DNA of 35,247 nucleotides from Taibaiella sp. (GCA_021740995.1 JAIOYR010000037.1:1-35247); one strand, 5' to 3'; counted from the first letter of the stretch, positions 17,712 to 27,145 are shown. Program-made: numbers and translations. Notes: generated by a model from the letters alone, not told the origin.

Positions 17712-18956
17712 ATGAAGATAAGCGTAAATACAGAAATTGCACTCACCTATCTCACTTCCCGCAAGAAGCAGACAGTAGTAGCATCGCTTGGAGTGATGTT
17801 TGGTATATCCATGTTCATCTTCATGCAATCGCTGATGAAGGGTACCAACGACTATTTTGAGAAAATGTCTTTTACCAATACCCCCCATATAAGGCTGTAC
17901 AGCGAGAACAAAGTTGCCGACAACCATATGTTGAAATCATATTTCAACGACCCCTCTGAAAAAATACTGACCAACCCAAAGCAACTGAATCAGTCACTGG
18001 GACTTACCAACCCCTATGGTATAATAGAACAGATACGCCGCAACCCTGAGGTAGCCAATACCACTCCACAGGTTACCGGAAATGTGCTGTATACAAGTGG
18101 TAGTGTAGAGCTACCGGGCAATATGGCAGGTGTGCAGATAGACGAAGAAGACAAAATGTTTGATGTGCAAAGCAATATGGTCAGTGGCAACCTGCACGAC
18201 CTGAACCGGGTGCACAACAGTATACTGATAGGAAAGGGAATAGCCGACAAACTGAGCCTGCATACAGGAGATAATATAACTGTACGCTCCGGCAATGGCA
18301 ATACCCTGATGATGAGGGTAGTAGGCATATTCTCGACAACGGTAAAACAGATTGACGATACAAAATCCTACGCCAACATATCGGCAGTACAGAGCCTGAT
18401 GGGCAAAGACAGAAGTTATGTAACCGAAATAAAAATAAATCTGGTTAATTACATGAATGCTTCGAAAGTAGCCCGTGATATAGAAACTATAACTGGGTAC
18501 AAAGCAGAAGACTGGATAAAAGCCAATGAGCAGCTCAAAGCAGCCTTCAAGATAAGGGCAATAATACTCAACTCGGTGATAGGAGTGCTACTCCTGGTGG
18601 CAGGTTTTGGGATATACAATATACTCAACATGACCATTTATGAAAAAATAAAAGAGATAGCCATACTGAAAGCCCAGGGTTTTTCAGGCAGTTCGGTTAC
18701 CAGTATATTTCTGCAACAAGCAATCTATATTGGCGTCATGGGTGGCATAGTAGGGCTTATACTTGGGTTCTCGCTCACCTTTATGGTATCTAAGATATAC
18801 ATAGGAGCCGGCACACTTAAGTATTTGCCTATGTCATTTTATATACCTCACTACATTCAGGCACTTTGTTTTGGAATATTCACTACAGTAGCCGCAGGCT
18901 ATTTCCCTGCCCGCAAGGCATCTAAAGTAGACCCTGTAACCATAATACGCGGATAA
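17712..18956 (+). CDS. MacB/FtsX-like ABC transporter permease
   Basis: A 414-residue permease with the type VII ABC topology: one helix near the N-terminus (about 20-42), a large periplasmic domain (about 45-270), and three C-terminal helices (about 278-300, 335-360, 375-400). The C-terminal FtsX domain shows 'GVLLLVAGFGIYNILNMTIY', 'KIKEIAILKAQGFSG' and the final 'GYFPARKASKVDPVTIIRG', all typical. Unlike MacB, no ATPase is fused; the ATPase is the next gene, overlapping by one base (TAATG). Such mechanotransmission permeases export antibiotics, peptides or lipids, or pull lipoproteins. Confidence 0.93.
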   Translation: MKISVNTEIALTYLTSRKKQTVVASLGVMFGISMFIFMQSLMKGTNDYFEKMSFTNTPHIRLYSENKVADNHMLKSYFNDPSEKILTNPKQLNQSLGLTNPYGIIEQIRRNPEVANTTPQVTGNVLYTSGSVELPGNMAGVQIDEEDKMFDVQSNMVSGNLHDLNRVHNSILIGKGIADKLSLHTGDNITVRSGNGNTLMMRVVGIFSTTVKQIDDTKSYANISAVQSLMGKDRSYVTEIKINLVNYMNASKVARDIETITGYKAEDWIKANEQLKAAFKIRAIILNSVIGVLLLVAGFGIYNILNMTIYEKIKEIAILKAQGFSGSSVTSIFLQQAIYIGVMGGIVGLILGFSLTFMVSKIYIGAGTLKYLPMSFYIPHYIQALCFGIFTTVAAGYFPARKASKVDPVTIIRG

Positions 18957-19642
18957 TGGAAAATTTAGCTTTAAAGGCAAGCGGTATCACCAAATATTTT
19001 CATGACCCTGTAAAAATGCAGGTGCTCAAGGAAATAAATATGGAAGTAAAAAAGGGTGAGTTTGTTTCGATAATCGGAAAATCCGGCTGTGGCAAATCCA
19101 CCCTGCTCTACATATTATCTACCATGGATACCGACTATGAGGGCACACTGGAGATAAATAACGTATTAGCTACCGGTCAGTCGCTCAACAATCTGGCACG
19201 GATCCGCAATGAATCTATTGGTTTTGTTTTTCAGTTCCACTACCTCCTGCCCGACTTTTCCTGTCTTAAGAATGTAATGATACCCGCCCTCAGGCTTGGC
19301 AAGCTATCTTACAAAGAAGCAGAAGAAACAGCCTATGAAAAACTGAAAATGTTTGGGGTAGAAGACCAGGCACTCAAGAAAGCGGGAAAACTATCGGGTG
19401 GGCAGCAGCAGCGGGTAGCCATTGCCCGGGCATTGGTCAACAATCCTGCAATAATAATGGGAGATGAGCCTACAGGCAATCTGGACTCTAAAAATACCGG
19501 CATAGTATTTGACCTCTTTAAGCAACTGTCAAAAGAATATGGTCAGACCCTGATCACGGTTACACACGATGAAGACTTTGCCAAACGCTCAGACAGAACC
19601 ATAGTAATGGCCGACGGACAAATAATAAACAAGCCAATGTAA
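18956..19642 (+). CDS. ABC transporter ATP-binding protein (MacB/LolD class)
   Basis: A 228-residue nucleotide-binding subunit with complete motifs: Walker [10 protein letters not shown] (41-49), Q-loop glutamine 93, signature LSGGQ (146-150), Walker B 'IIMGDE' (166-171) and H-loop His204. The size and motif context place it with LolD/MacB-type ATPases that pair with FtsX-fold permeases. It is translationally coupled to the permease by a one-base overlap and is the last gene of the tetR efflux operon. Its stop codon is separated by one base from the stop of the convergent minus-strand gene, leaving no room for a dedicated terminator. Confidence 0.95.
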   Translation: MENLALKASGITKYFHDPVKMQVLKEINMEVKKGEFVSIIGKSGCGKSTLLYILSTMDTDYEGTLEINNVLATGQSLNNLARIRNESIGFVFQFHYLLPDFSCLKNVMIPALRLGKLSYKEAEETAYEKLKMFGVEDQALKKAGKLSGGQQQRVAIARALVNNPAIIMGDEPTGNLDSKNTGIVFDLFKQLSKEYGQTLITVTHDEDFAKRSDRTIVMADGQIINKPM

Positions 19643-19643
19643 A

Positions 19644-20105
19644 TTACTTATAGGCAGCAGCGATAATCTTGTAGGTAGTACAGGTCTTTCCTGTAGCATT
19701 ATCTACACAGCCCATACAGCCCACATACCTTGTTTCGCCTGCCACCAGGTTATCAATGAGCATTGATTTATGGGTCATTTTTCCGCTAAAGTTGATAATC
19801 ATATCTACTTTAGCCATCAATATCTTGTCTGCAGACTTGTTAGTGATTCCTACAGATTTCAGCCCATTGGCACATGAGCCGGAAGCAGGTATGAGGGCTA
19901 CAACTCTACCGGCATTTCCCTTTATGGTATCTCTTGGTGGCGCCTTTACTGCAGCCTTTACCCGCGCCTGCACTGCCGGTGCAGCAGCTACGTCCACCGG
20001 CAGTTCTTTATCTATGCCATGTGTCGATGAGTCGGTTACCTGCGCCTTTAAGCCTACAGTGCAAAAGCAAAATAACACCAGAAATATAACAACTATCTGT
20101 TTCAT
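19644..20105 (-). CDS. Small secreted protein of unknown function with Cys pairs
   Basis: A 153-residue protein that I do not assign to a family. It has a clear signal peptide (1-21, 'FCFCTVGLKAQ'), a proline/alanine-rich linker (about 36-58), then a compact C-terminal domain. That domain contains 'SGSCANGLKSVGITNKSADK', 'NFSGKMTHKSMLIDNLVAGE' and a cysteine cluster 'GCMGCVDNATGKTC'. The pattern of strands ending in 'L..GET..VGC' suggests a beta-sandwich held by disulfides in the periplasm or outside. It is transcribed alone, convergent with the efflux operon; TAAATTTG on the minus strand at 20125-20132 is a good -7 box, giving a short leader. Confidence 0.7.
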   Translation of the reverse strand: MKQIVVIFLVLFCFCTVGLKAQVTDSSTHGIDKELPVDVAAAPAVQARVKAAVKAPPRDTIKGNAGRVVALIPASGSCANGLKSVGITNKSADKILMAKVDMIINFSGKMTHKSMLIDNLVAGETRYVGCMGCVDNATGKTCTTYKIIAAAYK

Positions 20106-20255
20106 AACTTACCGATTTAGTATTCAAATTTAGCAAAATAATTTGTGAAATTTTAATACTTATTACCCAGTCAATTGTCCGCCTACCAGGAGATACCTCA
20201 CAAAATTGATAAGTTCCAATAATTTCCATATCTTGGTACTTTATATTCATACCCA

Positions 20256-22250
20256 ATGAGATTATTTTACTTTACGCTTGCATTCATGTTGTTTTGCGGC
20301 AGTATCAGTGCACAATCCACAAAAGATTATGCAGTCCAGATCACCGCAACCACACAGGTGAGCCCGCCATCCATAACGCTGAAATGGAAAAAAATACCTT
20401 ATGGTACACCTGTTTATAGTATTTTCAAAAAAACGAAAACAGCGACTGCCTGGGGTACTGCCATTGCGGCAATCTCAACCGGCGACACCACCTATACCGA
20501 CAATTCAGTAGTTGTCGATTCGGCCTATGAGTACATGGTATATTGTACCGGTTCTACTCTTCTGGTGACACCTACGGGGTACATATATGCCGGAATAAAG
20601 GCACCTGCCATACACAATCGCGGAGCACTGGTACTGCTGGTAGACAGCACATTCACCGACTCCTGTGCTGCAGAGCTGAGCAATGTAATGCGCGATATAA
20701 ACGGTGACGGCTGGCAGGTAATCAGACACGACCTCTCCCGTACACTAAAAGATACGGCTATCAAATCAATAATTAAAAAAGACTACACCAATATCCCTAA
20801 TGTAAAATCGGTTTTGATACTGGGCCATCTAGCAGTACCCTATAGCGGAGACCTGAACCCTGATGCACACCCCGACCACAAGGGCGCATGGCCTGCGGAT
20901 GTCTACTATGGTAGTATGACGGGTACATGGGACGATGTATTTGTGAATAATATTGTTTCCGCCAATCCGCTTAACAGGAACATACCACTAGATGGTAAAT
21001 GGGATAATGACCTCGTACCCTCCCCTGTGCAGCTACAGGTAAGTCGGGTAGACTTCAATAATATGCCTGCCTTTGCAGCAACCGAGGTTCAAATGATGCG
21101 CCGCTACCTCAAAAAAGCGCACACTTACAAAATGGACTCGCTCAATGTGCGTCACAGGGCAATTGTGCGGGACAACTTCGGTATTATGGCACCTGCCGGA
21201 GAAGCTTTCGCGGCAAATGGATTTCGTAACTTTTCTCCTCTGGTAAGTTTTGACAGTATCTATAATCTGCCATTCATTGCCACGCTTGCCGACTCTTCGT
21301 ATCAGTGGGCCTATGGATGCGGTGGCGGGTCTTACACCAGTGCCAGCGGCATAGGTACTACTACAGATATAGCAAGTGCCGGCGCAGTGCATGCTATATT
21401 TACCATGCTTTTTGGCAGCTACTTTGGCGACTGGAACTACCAAAACAATTTTCTGCGTGCACCGCTTTGTGCCGACACTCCCGCGCTTACCAGTTGCTGG
21501 GCAGGCAGACCCAACTGGTTTTTGCACCACATGGCACTGGGAGAACATATCGGTTTTGGAACAAGACTTACCAATAACAATAATCCTGCAGTGTATATTC
21601 CCGCAAACTATGCCGCAGGTGGTGTGCATGTAGCGCTTATGGGCGACCTTTCACTTCGCACAGAATATATAAAACAACCCACCAATATTAATGCAACTCC
21701 AGTGCCGTTGAATGGTGCTAACATAACATGGGCTGCCTCGCCCGATGCAGGGGTAATAGGTTATTATGTGTACCGCACAGATAGCGTCTGGGGCTATTAC
21801 CAGAAAATATCCCCAATGGTCACTACCCTCTCGTTTCAGGATACTGTAGGCACTAACGGTCTGAAATACTATATGGTGCGCCCTGTAAAGCTGCAAACCA
21901 CCCCATCGGGTAGTTACTACAATCTGGGCATAGGTATCACAGACTCTGCTACCGTTACCTACCCGCTTCCGGTAAGTATTGCATCGGTCAACGAAATACC
22001 GGTAGACATAAACGTATTCCCAAACCCTGCACAACATACGCTTGGTGTAACCATCAATACTATAGCATCTGGCACAATGACAATGTACATTGTTGATATA
22101 TCAGGTGCAGTATTGTTTCCGGTAACAAGACAACTCAGCGCCGGTCAAAACGGCTATTCGCTCGATGTGAGTGCATTGCCATCAGGTATATACACGCTGT
22201 GTGTGCAGACAGGTAGCAATACGGTAGTAAAAAAATGGGTGAAGCTGTAA
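20256..22250 (+). CDS. T9SS-exported protein with degenerate gingipain-like (C25) domain
   Basis: A 664-residue secreted protein. It has a signal peptide (1-19, 'FCGSISAQ') and an Ig/Fn3-like domain (about 25-105). A large domain (about 120-450) has the outline of C25 gingipains: 'VKSVLILGHLAVPYSGD', 'GAWPADVYYG', 'QLQVSRVDFNNM'. A second Fn3-like domain follows (about 475-560), then a type A T9SS sorting domain ('VFPNPAQHTLGV' to the C-terminal 'VVKKWVKL'). At the place of the gingipain catalytic His ('YTGHGS') it reads 'YGCGGGS' with Cys355, and where the catalytic Cys sits ('ACVNGDF') it reads 'LFGSYFGDW' (385-393). The assignment is by eye. It is probably surface-attached or released; protease activity is doubtful. 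Confidence 0.75.
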   Translation: MRLFYFTLAFMLFCGSISAQSTKDYAVQITATTQVSPPSITLKWKKIPYGTPVYSIFKKTKTATAWGTAIAAISTGDTTYTDNSVVVDSAYEYMVYCTGSTLLVTPTGYIYAGIKAPAIHNRGALVLLVDSTFTDSCAAELSNVMRDINGDGWQVIRHDLSRTLKDTAIKSIIKKDYTNIPNVKSVLILGHLAVPYSGDLNPDAHPDHKGAWPADVYYGSMTGTWDDVFVNNIVSANPLNRNIPLDGKWDNDLVPSPVQLQVSRVDFNNMPAFAATEVQMMRRYLKKAHTYKMDSLNVRHRAIVRDNFGIMAPAGEAFAANGFRNFSPLVSFDSIYNLPFIATLADSSYQWAYGCGGGSYTSASGIGTTTDIASAGAVHAIFTMLFGSYFGDWNYQNNFLRAPLCADTPALTSCWAGRPNWFLHHMALGEHIGFGTRLTNNNNPAVYIPANYAAGGVHVALMGDLSLRTEYIKQPTNINATPVPLNGANITWAASPDAGVIGYYVYRTDSVWGYYQKISPMVTTLSFQDTVGTNGLKYYMVRPVKLQTTPSGSYYNLGIGITDSATVTYPLPVSIASVNEIPVDINVFPNPAQHTLGVTINTIASGTMTMYIVDISGAVLFPVTRQLSAGQNGYSLDVSALPSGIYTLCVQTGSNTVVKKWVKL

Positions 22251-22266
22251 GGAGGCCTTCGAACTC

Positions 22267-22293
22267 ACTGTGATTACTTTTTCTCATCACAGT
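22267..22293 (+). terminator. Hairpin after the T9SS protein gene
   Basis: ACTGTGAT (22267-22274) and its exact reverse complement ATCACAGT (22286-22293) form an 8-bp stem with an 11-base loop, 17 bases after the stop codon. There is no U-run directly after the stem, so it may only stabilise the 3' end. Confidence 0.35.
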
Positions 22294-22440
22294 ACTTCCA
22301 TTGTTGATTTTTCATTATGACCGACAATTATTTCTTATTATAATTTTTTCAGTCTCGCTGGAATGCACCGATGCTATTTTATGATTGGTTCTACTATAAA
22401 AATCGCATTGCACAAGTGCTTAATCTTGCGTTTTTAAACT

Positions 22441-22448
22441 TACCTTTG
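22441..22448 (+). promoter_or_regulatory. Candidate -7 promoter box for carA
   Basis: TACCTTTG fits TAnnTTTG and ends 17 bases before the carA ATG. The TTG triplets upstream are at spacings of 12 and 30 bases, neither ideal, so the -33 part is weak. Confidence 0.4.
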
Positions 22449-22465
22449 CACAATTTGTTTTTTCA

Positions 22466-23575
22466 ATGACTGCTACTCATACATATACTCCGGCATGGCT
22501 CCTGTTACAGGACGGCACACTTTTTACTGGCAAATCTTTTGGTGCAAAGGGCACTGCAGGTGGCGAAATATGTTTCAACACCGGTATGACCGGCTATCAG
22601 GAGGTATTTACAGACCCATCCTATACCGGACAGGTGCTGATAATGAATAATGCCTATGTGGGCAACTATGGAGTGAAGAAGGATGATGTGGAGAGTGACT
22701 CTGTGAAAATCAGCGGGCTTATCTGCAAAAACGTAACACACAGGTACTCAAGAATGACCGCAGACGACAGCCTGGAAAACTACCTGATTCAAAACAACAT
22801 AGTAACCATATACGATGTAGATACTCGTGCGCTGGTGCAGCACATACGCAGCAAGGGAGCTATGAACTGTGTTATATCTACCGAGCATCCCGATGCAGCA
22901 GCTCTTCAGGCAGCCTTAGCCGATGTTCCCGACATGTCAGGATTGGAACTGTCTTCTCAGATATCAACAAAAGAAGCATACCACATAGGCGATGCAGATG
23001 CTCCTATAAAAATAGCCGTGATGGATTTTGGTGTAAAAATCAATATCCTGAAATGCCTGGCTGCAAGAGGGGCCTACCTCAAAGTATTCCCTGCCAAAAC
23101 CGGTATAGAAGAGCTTACGACATTTGAACCGCATGGTTATTTTATATCTAATGGTCCCGGCGACCCTGCCTCTATGGGCTATGCCGTAAAAACCGTACAG
23201 GATATACTCGCCACCGGCAAACCGCTGTTTGGCATCTGTCTGGGTCATCAGCTACTGGCACTTGCCAATGGTATTTCTACCTTCAAGATGCACCATGGTC
23301 ACCGCGGGCTCAACCATCCGGTGAAAAACCTGATGACCAACAGGTCTGAAATTACTACCCAGAATCATGGTTTTGGTGTAGACCCCGAAGCTGTAAAGAA
23401 TTGTGCCGATGTAACCATTACTCATGTGAACCTCAATGATGGCTCTATAGAGGGCATCAGGCTCAATAATAAACCAGCATTCTCGGTACAGTATCACCCT
23501 GAAGCTACTCCTGGCCCGCACGACTCACGCTATCTTTTTGATGATTTCATTAAAATGATACAGGAGCATAAATAG
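22466..23575 (+). CDS. carA: Carbamoyl-phosphate synthase small subunit (glutaminase)
   Basis: A complete 369-residue CarA. The N-terminal CPSase_sm domain (about 8-140) has 'FGAKGTAGGEICFNTGMTGY' and 'QEVFTDPSYTGQ'. The C-terminal class I glutamine amidotransferase domain (about 185-365) shows 'FISNGPGDP', the nucleophile Cys258 in 'FGICLGHQ', and His344/Glu346 in 'QYHPEATPGPHDS'. It hydrolyses glutamine and channels ammonia to the large subunit for carbamoyl phosphate, feeding arginine and pyrimidine synthesis. carB is not adjacent: a terminator and a convergent gene follow. All key residues are present. Confidence 0.97.
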   Translation: MTATHTYTPAWLLLQDGTLFTGKSFGAKGTAGGEICFNTGMTGYQEVFTDPSYTGQVLIMNNAYVGNYGVKKDDVESDSVKISGLICKNVTHRYSRMTADDSLENYLIQNNIVTIYDVDTRALVQHIRSKGAMNCVISTEHPDAAALQAALADVPDMSGLELSSQISTKEAYHIGDADAPIKIAVMDFGVKINILKCLAARGAYLKVFPAKTGIEELTTFEPHGYFISNGPGDPASMGYAVKTVQDILATGKPLFGICLGHQLLALANGISTFKMHHGHRGLNHPVKNLMTNRSEITTQNHGFGVDPEAVKNCADVTITHVNLNDGSIEGIRLNNKPAFSVQYHPEATPGPHDSRYLFDDFIKMIQEHK

Positions 23576-23603
23576 CCGCTTCACAACATTTTTATATTAA
23601 AAT

Positions 23604-23639
23604 AGAAAGTGGGTGCCTCATCAGAGACACCCACTTTCT
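23604..23639. terminator. Bidirectional intrinsic terminator between carA and the convergent uptake operon
   Basis: AGAAAGTGGGTG (23604-23615) pairs perfectly with CACCCACTTTCT (23628-23639). Inside are one mismatch, a CTC/GAG extension and an ATCA loop. It is followed by GTTTTAAT on the plus strand and by an ATTTTAATAT tract on the minus strand, so it can end both carA and the minus-strand lipoprotein gene (stop at 23658). Confidence 0.85.
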
Positions 23640-23657
23640 GTTTTAATCCCTATTTCA

Positions 23658-24224
23658 TTACAGCACATTCACCGTAAAGTCCACTGCCACATCGGTAGTA
23701 CCTATGCCGCAATCTGTACCATTTTTGCCGCTGGGCTGGTGGTGCAGCGATATATTCAGTTTACCGGAGCTGGCAGCACCGGTAGTGAATTTGCCCTTCA
23801 ATCCCAACTCCATTTGTGGTGTATTAGTGTCTTTGTCTGTGCGCATTACAGTCACATTCAGCCCCGATGCAGGTGCATAACATACCAAATGGTAATTGGC
23901 ACGCTCCTGCACTTCTTCCGTTATATCTTCAGCAGGGCTTTTCGTTTCATCCAGAAACTTCACCTCTACATTGTATACGGCATCTTTCTTCAGAGCCAAC
24001 GTAGCCTGAGTCAGGTCTGGGTTACCATCATTGGGGGTTAGGTCTTTCCATTGGGCTGTTACTACATCGGCAGCATCTGCCGTATTGGTAGCTACCAGTT
24101 TCACGGTAGTTATCACTTCATTCTCGGGGTCTGGTGCTGCTACATTTTTTTCATCTTTGTTACAAGAGTTCCATACCAGCATAGTTGCTACAAATGCCAT
24201 TAATACAATTGATTTGTTTTTCAT
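23658..24224 (-). CDS. Lipoprotein partner of a TonB receptor (type 1 periplasmic-binding-fold-like annotation group)
   Basis: A 188-residue lipoprotein: signal 'MKNKSIVLMAFVATMLVWNS' followed by Cys21. The mature part has acidic low-complexity sequence near the start ('DPENEVITTVKLVATN'), then beta-rich sequence including 'VEVKFLDETKSPAEDITEEV' and a C-terminal 'LNISLHHQPSGKNGTDC' with paired histidines. Proteins of this look are found just downstream of a particular group of Bacteroidota TonB receptors, as here (27 bases after the receptor gene). It likely sits at the outer membrane with the receptor. The HH...C cluster would suit metal binding, but that is inference. Confidence 0.65.
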   Translation of the reverse strand: MKNKSIVLMAFVATMLVWNSCNKDEKNVAAPDPENEVITTVKLVATNTADAADVVTAQWKDLTPNDGNPDLTQATLALKKDAVYNVEVKFLDETKSPAEDITEEVQERANYHLVCYAPASGLNVTVMRTDKDTNTPQMELGLKGKFTTGAASSGKLNISLHHQPSGKNGTDCGIGTTDVAVDFTVNVL

Positions 24225-24251
24225 ATCGTTATATTTTTTTTTGTTTTTTGT

Positions 24252-26579
24252 TTAAAATGAGATTTTAGTTTTTACAATAAAATTGATACCGATGTTATCG
24301 GCATAATACCTGAAATGGTCCAGATAATCACGGTAAGCAGCATTGGTTAGATTGCTCACCGTAAAGTCGGACTGTACTTTGTGTTTTCTTACATGGGTGG
24401 TGAATCCCATACTGGCATTAAAAATGCTATACCCCCGGGGTGGCGCTACAAAGTCGCTGTTGGGTGGCACTCTGGTCTGCTGCAATACACCCACATGCTC
24501 TGCCGAAATATAGGGCTCCTCCATAAAACCCAGCTCATGCAGGTTGTACACTATACCGTTTTCGTACCGGTCTGCGGGCATGGATATCAGCCAGTCATTT
24601 GCGGTCTTGTTGTACCCCCTCACTATGGTGGCTCTCGACTGAAACGTAAAATGCGCTATAAAGTCGTACTGCAGCGAAAAATCAGCCCCCCTGATGGCTA
24701 CATTGTCCTGTGTGAACCTAAAAGCAGGAAATGTACCGCTGAGCAGGGTTATCGGTTGCGACTGAGGTGTCTCGTAAATGTAATTACCTACACTGTTGTA
24801 ATATACATCCAGCGTACCCCTCAGCTTTTTACTCTGATAAGCACAGGTAATACCGCTATTCACAGACCGTTCTGATTGTAATGATGAATCACCATCCTGA
24901 TAACTGGCATCGCTAAAGTGAACCCCATGAATATAAAGTTCATTAACGGATGGTGCCCTCCATGCCGTACCCACATTGCCCGTCACTGATAGCTGCTCTG
25001 TAAAGTGGTATATGATACCTCCCGTTGCAGTGGCATTGCTAAAGGTAAGTGTGGTATTGTAAGCCTGCAACGTAGACTGGTTGCGCTGATACACCCGCTG
25101 CCATCTGTAGTCATAGCGGGCACCTGCTTCCAGGGTCAGCTTTTTATAGCTATACCGCTCTATGGCAAATGCACCACCACTATACGTACGGAAGTTGGGT
25201 ATCAGATAGCGGATACCTCTGAACACATTGCCCTGTGTATTGCCTGCCAGCCCCACATTGCCCGAAAAGCCATTCTTTGACGGTTCGGTATATACCAGCT
25301 CGGCACTATGTGTCTTCAACTGAAAGCTTACCTGTGGCTTGCGCAGCAGTTCAGGGTCTTTGGTGTAGGGCACGCTTATGTCATACTCCTCGCGCAGGTC
25401 TTTCTGCCGGGCTACATTCAGCACCACCCTACCCTCATTGGCAAATCTGTATCCGGCAGAGACCTTGGCAAGATCGTGAAAAACATTCTGGTAACTGCGG
25501 GCTATCTTGTAAGAGAATACCGATTCTGTAATGGGCCTGCTACGTGCAAATGCCTTGTACAAATCATCGATATTGCCCGAATGAGACCCCTCGAAGATGC
25601 CATTCTGTGTATGAAAAAGGCTGTAGTAAGCATCCAGCTCTAGCCCTTTCCTCTTATACCCTGCTGCAGCCGAAAAATCCTGCTCAGCTATAGCGGTGTT
25701 CTTCAGATAATAACCCGGAGTTCTGAAATTTCCACCCCGCTTCACGGTACCTTGCACCCGCCAACCGATGTTCTGAAATTTATTGTCGGTCTTGCCCTGT
25801 AGCGATCCGGATAGTGTACCTATCCTGCCATTACTCTGCCCTATCGCATATACCTCGCCCGATATGCCCCTGAAAGCAGGCAGCGGGTCAGGGTCCAGCA
25901 ACACTACTCCGCCTATAGCATCGGCACCGTAGCGCACACTTGCCGCACCTTTCACCACCGTTATGCGGTTGGCTACAAACGGGTCTATCTCAGGCGCATG
26001 CTCAGAACCCCATTGCTGCCCTTCCTGTCGCACACCATTGTTCAGTATCAGCACACGGTTGCTATGCAGTCCATGTATTACCGGTTTTGATATCGTAGGT
26101 CCTGTCTGTATAGAGTTGAGACCTGGCAACTGCTTCAGCGCTTCGCCCAGCGACTTGCCTCGCGACTGCATCAGCTCCAGCCCCCTCAGTTCGGTATGCG
26201 ATATGGTATGCAGATCCTGCATACGAACACCATTAACCACCACCTCGTGTAACTGATTCTTATCGGCATTAAGCGCAAACTGAATTTTGTTATTCCCGGT
26301 CACATGTATGTGGGCAACAGCAGTGCTAAAGCCATCTGCCTTGCAGGTGAGCATAGTATGCCCCGGACACACATGGTTGATAACAAACCGTCCGCCGGTA
26401 TCAGTCACATCACCCTTTGCCGAATCGGTCTCGATACGGATAACAGCACCTATCACCGGATGCCGCTGACCATCTGTAACTATACCACTTATACGGTATG
26501 CACAATCCTGTGCGCTGCACCACATAGCAGTGCACACAGCAGCAATCAGCAATACCGTGGTCTTGCCTTTAAGCACCAC
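24252..26579 (-). CDS. TonB-dependent receptor, probable metal or metal-complex uptake
   Basis: A 775-residue outer-membrane receptor. It has a signal peptide (about 1-23), a carboxypeptidase-regulatory-like domain (about 25-110; 'ISGIVTDGQRHPVIGAVIRI'), and a plug ('LGEALKQLPGLNSIQTGPTI', 'VIHGLHSNRVLILNNGVRQE', 'QQWGSEHAPEIDPF'). The barrel ends in 'VKTKISF'. The 'RVLILNNGVRQEGQQWGSEH' plug form is shared with ZnuD-like and related receptors. It lies between an upstream small His-rich membrane protein and a downstream His-containing lipoprotein on the same strand, which supports a metal role. The start is GTG (26579, another GTG at 26576); no ATG gives a full signal peptide. An imperfect leader with a 6-bp hairpin (26610-26628) precedes it. 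Confidence 0.88.
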   Translation of the reverse strand: MVLKGKTTVLLIAAVCTAMWCSAQDCAYRISGIVTDGQRHPVIGAVIRIETDSAKGDVTDTGGRFVINHVCPGHTMLTCKADGFSTAVAHIHVTGNNKIQFALNADKNQLHEVVVNGVRMQDLHTISHTELRGLELMQSRGKSLGEALKQLPGLNSIQTGPTISKPVIHGLHSNRVLILNNGVRQEGQQWGSEHAPEIDPFVANRITVVKGAASVRYGADAIGGVVLLDPDPLPAFRGISGEVYAIGQSNGRIGTLSGSLQGKTDNKFQNIGWRVQGTVKRGGNFRTPGYYLKNTAIAEQDFSAAAGYKRKGLELDAYYSLFHTQNGIFEGSHSGNIDDLYKAFARSRPITESVFSYKIARSYQNVFHDLAKVSAGYRFANEGRVVLNVARQKDLREEYDISVPYTKDPELLRKPQVSFQLKTHSAELVYTEPSKNGFSGNVGLAGNTQGNVFRGIRYLIPNFRTYSGGAFAIERYSYKKLTLEAGARYDYRWQRVYQRNQSTLQAYNTTLTFSNATATGGIIYHFTEQLSVTGNVGTAWRAPSVNELYIHGVHFSDASYQDGDSSLQSERSVNSGITCAYQSKKLRGTLDVYYNSVGNYIYETPQSQPITLLSGTFPAFRFTQDNVAIRGADFSLQYDFIAHFTFQSRATIVRGYNKTANDWLISMPADRYENGIVYNLHELGFMEEPYISAEHVGVLQQTRVPPNSDFVAPPRGYSIFNASMGFTTHVRKHKVQSDFTVSNLTNAAYRDYLDHFRYYADNIGINFIVKTKISF

Positions 26580-26815
26580 AATATTATATTAAAATGAAAA
26601 TTTGTTACCGCACCACAGATTATGGTGCAGTTGATATCCACCGGAAAACCTCACTGATATGGCAGGATGCTACCTCCTGATTTTGATGCCTGAATGTAAA
26701 TTTATAAAAATGATACAACCAATACAGTCAGGGTGGCAATACGCCACACAATCTGCAACTTTGGTTACAATACACGTTACAAAAAAACAATGCTCAATAG
26801 CCAGTAAGATTTATG

Positions 26816-27145
26816 CTAACAAACAGGTGGCCCGCGCAGAGAAATTACATCAGGAGATGTACTGTAATGGTACTGGTAAACCGGAATCAGGTATCCGGTA
26901 TAAACAACCGATTCTGTGAACCTTAAAAACTGCTGCTCTGTAATGAGGAAAGGTGCAAATTCAAAACTCAGAAAGGAACAGTGATTGTGCTTGACGGTAA
27001 TAACTACCTCCCCTTTTTTATAGATAGGGTGCACTTCATCGTGGTGGTCAAAAAACGCATCGTGCAGGTACTCCTTAGGCATTATGCCCGACAGGAACAC
27101 CACAAACATCAACGCACTTAATATTTTTAATACCCGGTTTTTCAC
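26816..27145 (-). CDS. Small His-rich membrane protein upstream of the TonB receptor
   Basis: From the preferred GTG start at 27145 this is 109 residues. It has one N-terminal hydrophobic helix ('ILSALMFVVFLSGIM'), then a histidine/acidic cluster 'HDAFFDHHDEVH' and 'VKHNHCSF', and a tail without further helices. The spacing of His and Cys suggests metal binding in the periplasm. Small proteins of this appearance precede metal-type TonB receptors in Bacteroidota. The frame continues to an ATG at 27208 (130 residues), but a good -7 box at 27170-27177 would place the transcript start after that ATG, so GTG is chosen. I know no defined function. Confidence 0.6.
   Translation of the reverse strand: MKNRVLKILSALMFVVFLSGIMPKEYLHDAFFDHHDEVHPIYKKGEVVITVKHNHCSFLSFEFAPFLITEQQFLRFTESVVYTGYLIPVYQYHYSTSPDVISLRGPPVC

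Noticed and set aside
21033-21629. 198-codon open frame on the minus strand
   Set aside because: Antisense shadow of the T9SS protein; rich in Cys/Ile/Val from the complementary codon bias and without a recognisable domain.
26581-26815. Possible riboswitch before the TonB receptor (several short hairpins, e.g. 26733-26747 and 26610-26628)
   Set aside because: I compared it by eye with the cobalamin and TPP consensus boxes and found none of the conserved core sequences; ordinary small stems explain it.
26659-26919. 86-codon plus-strand frame
   Set aside because: Overlaps the small His-rich gene on the other strand and shows no recognisable domain.
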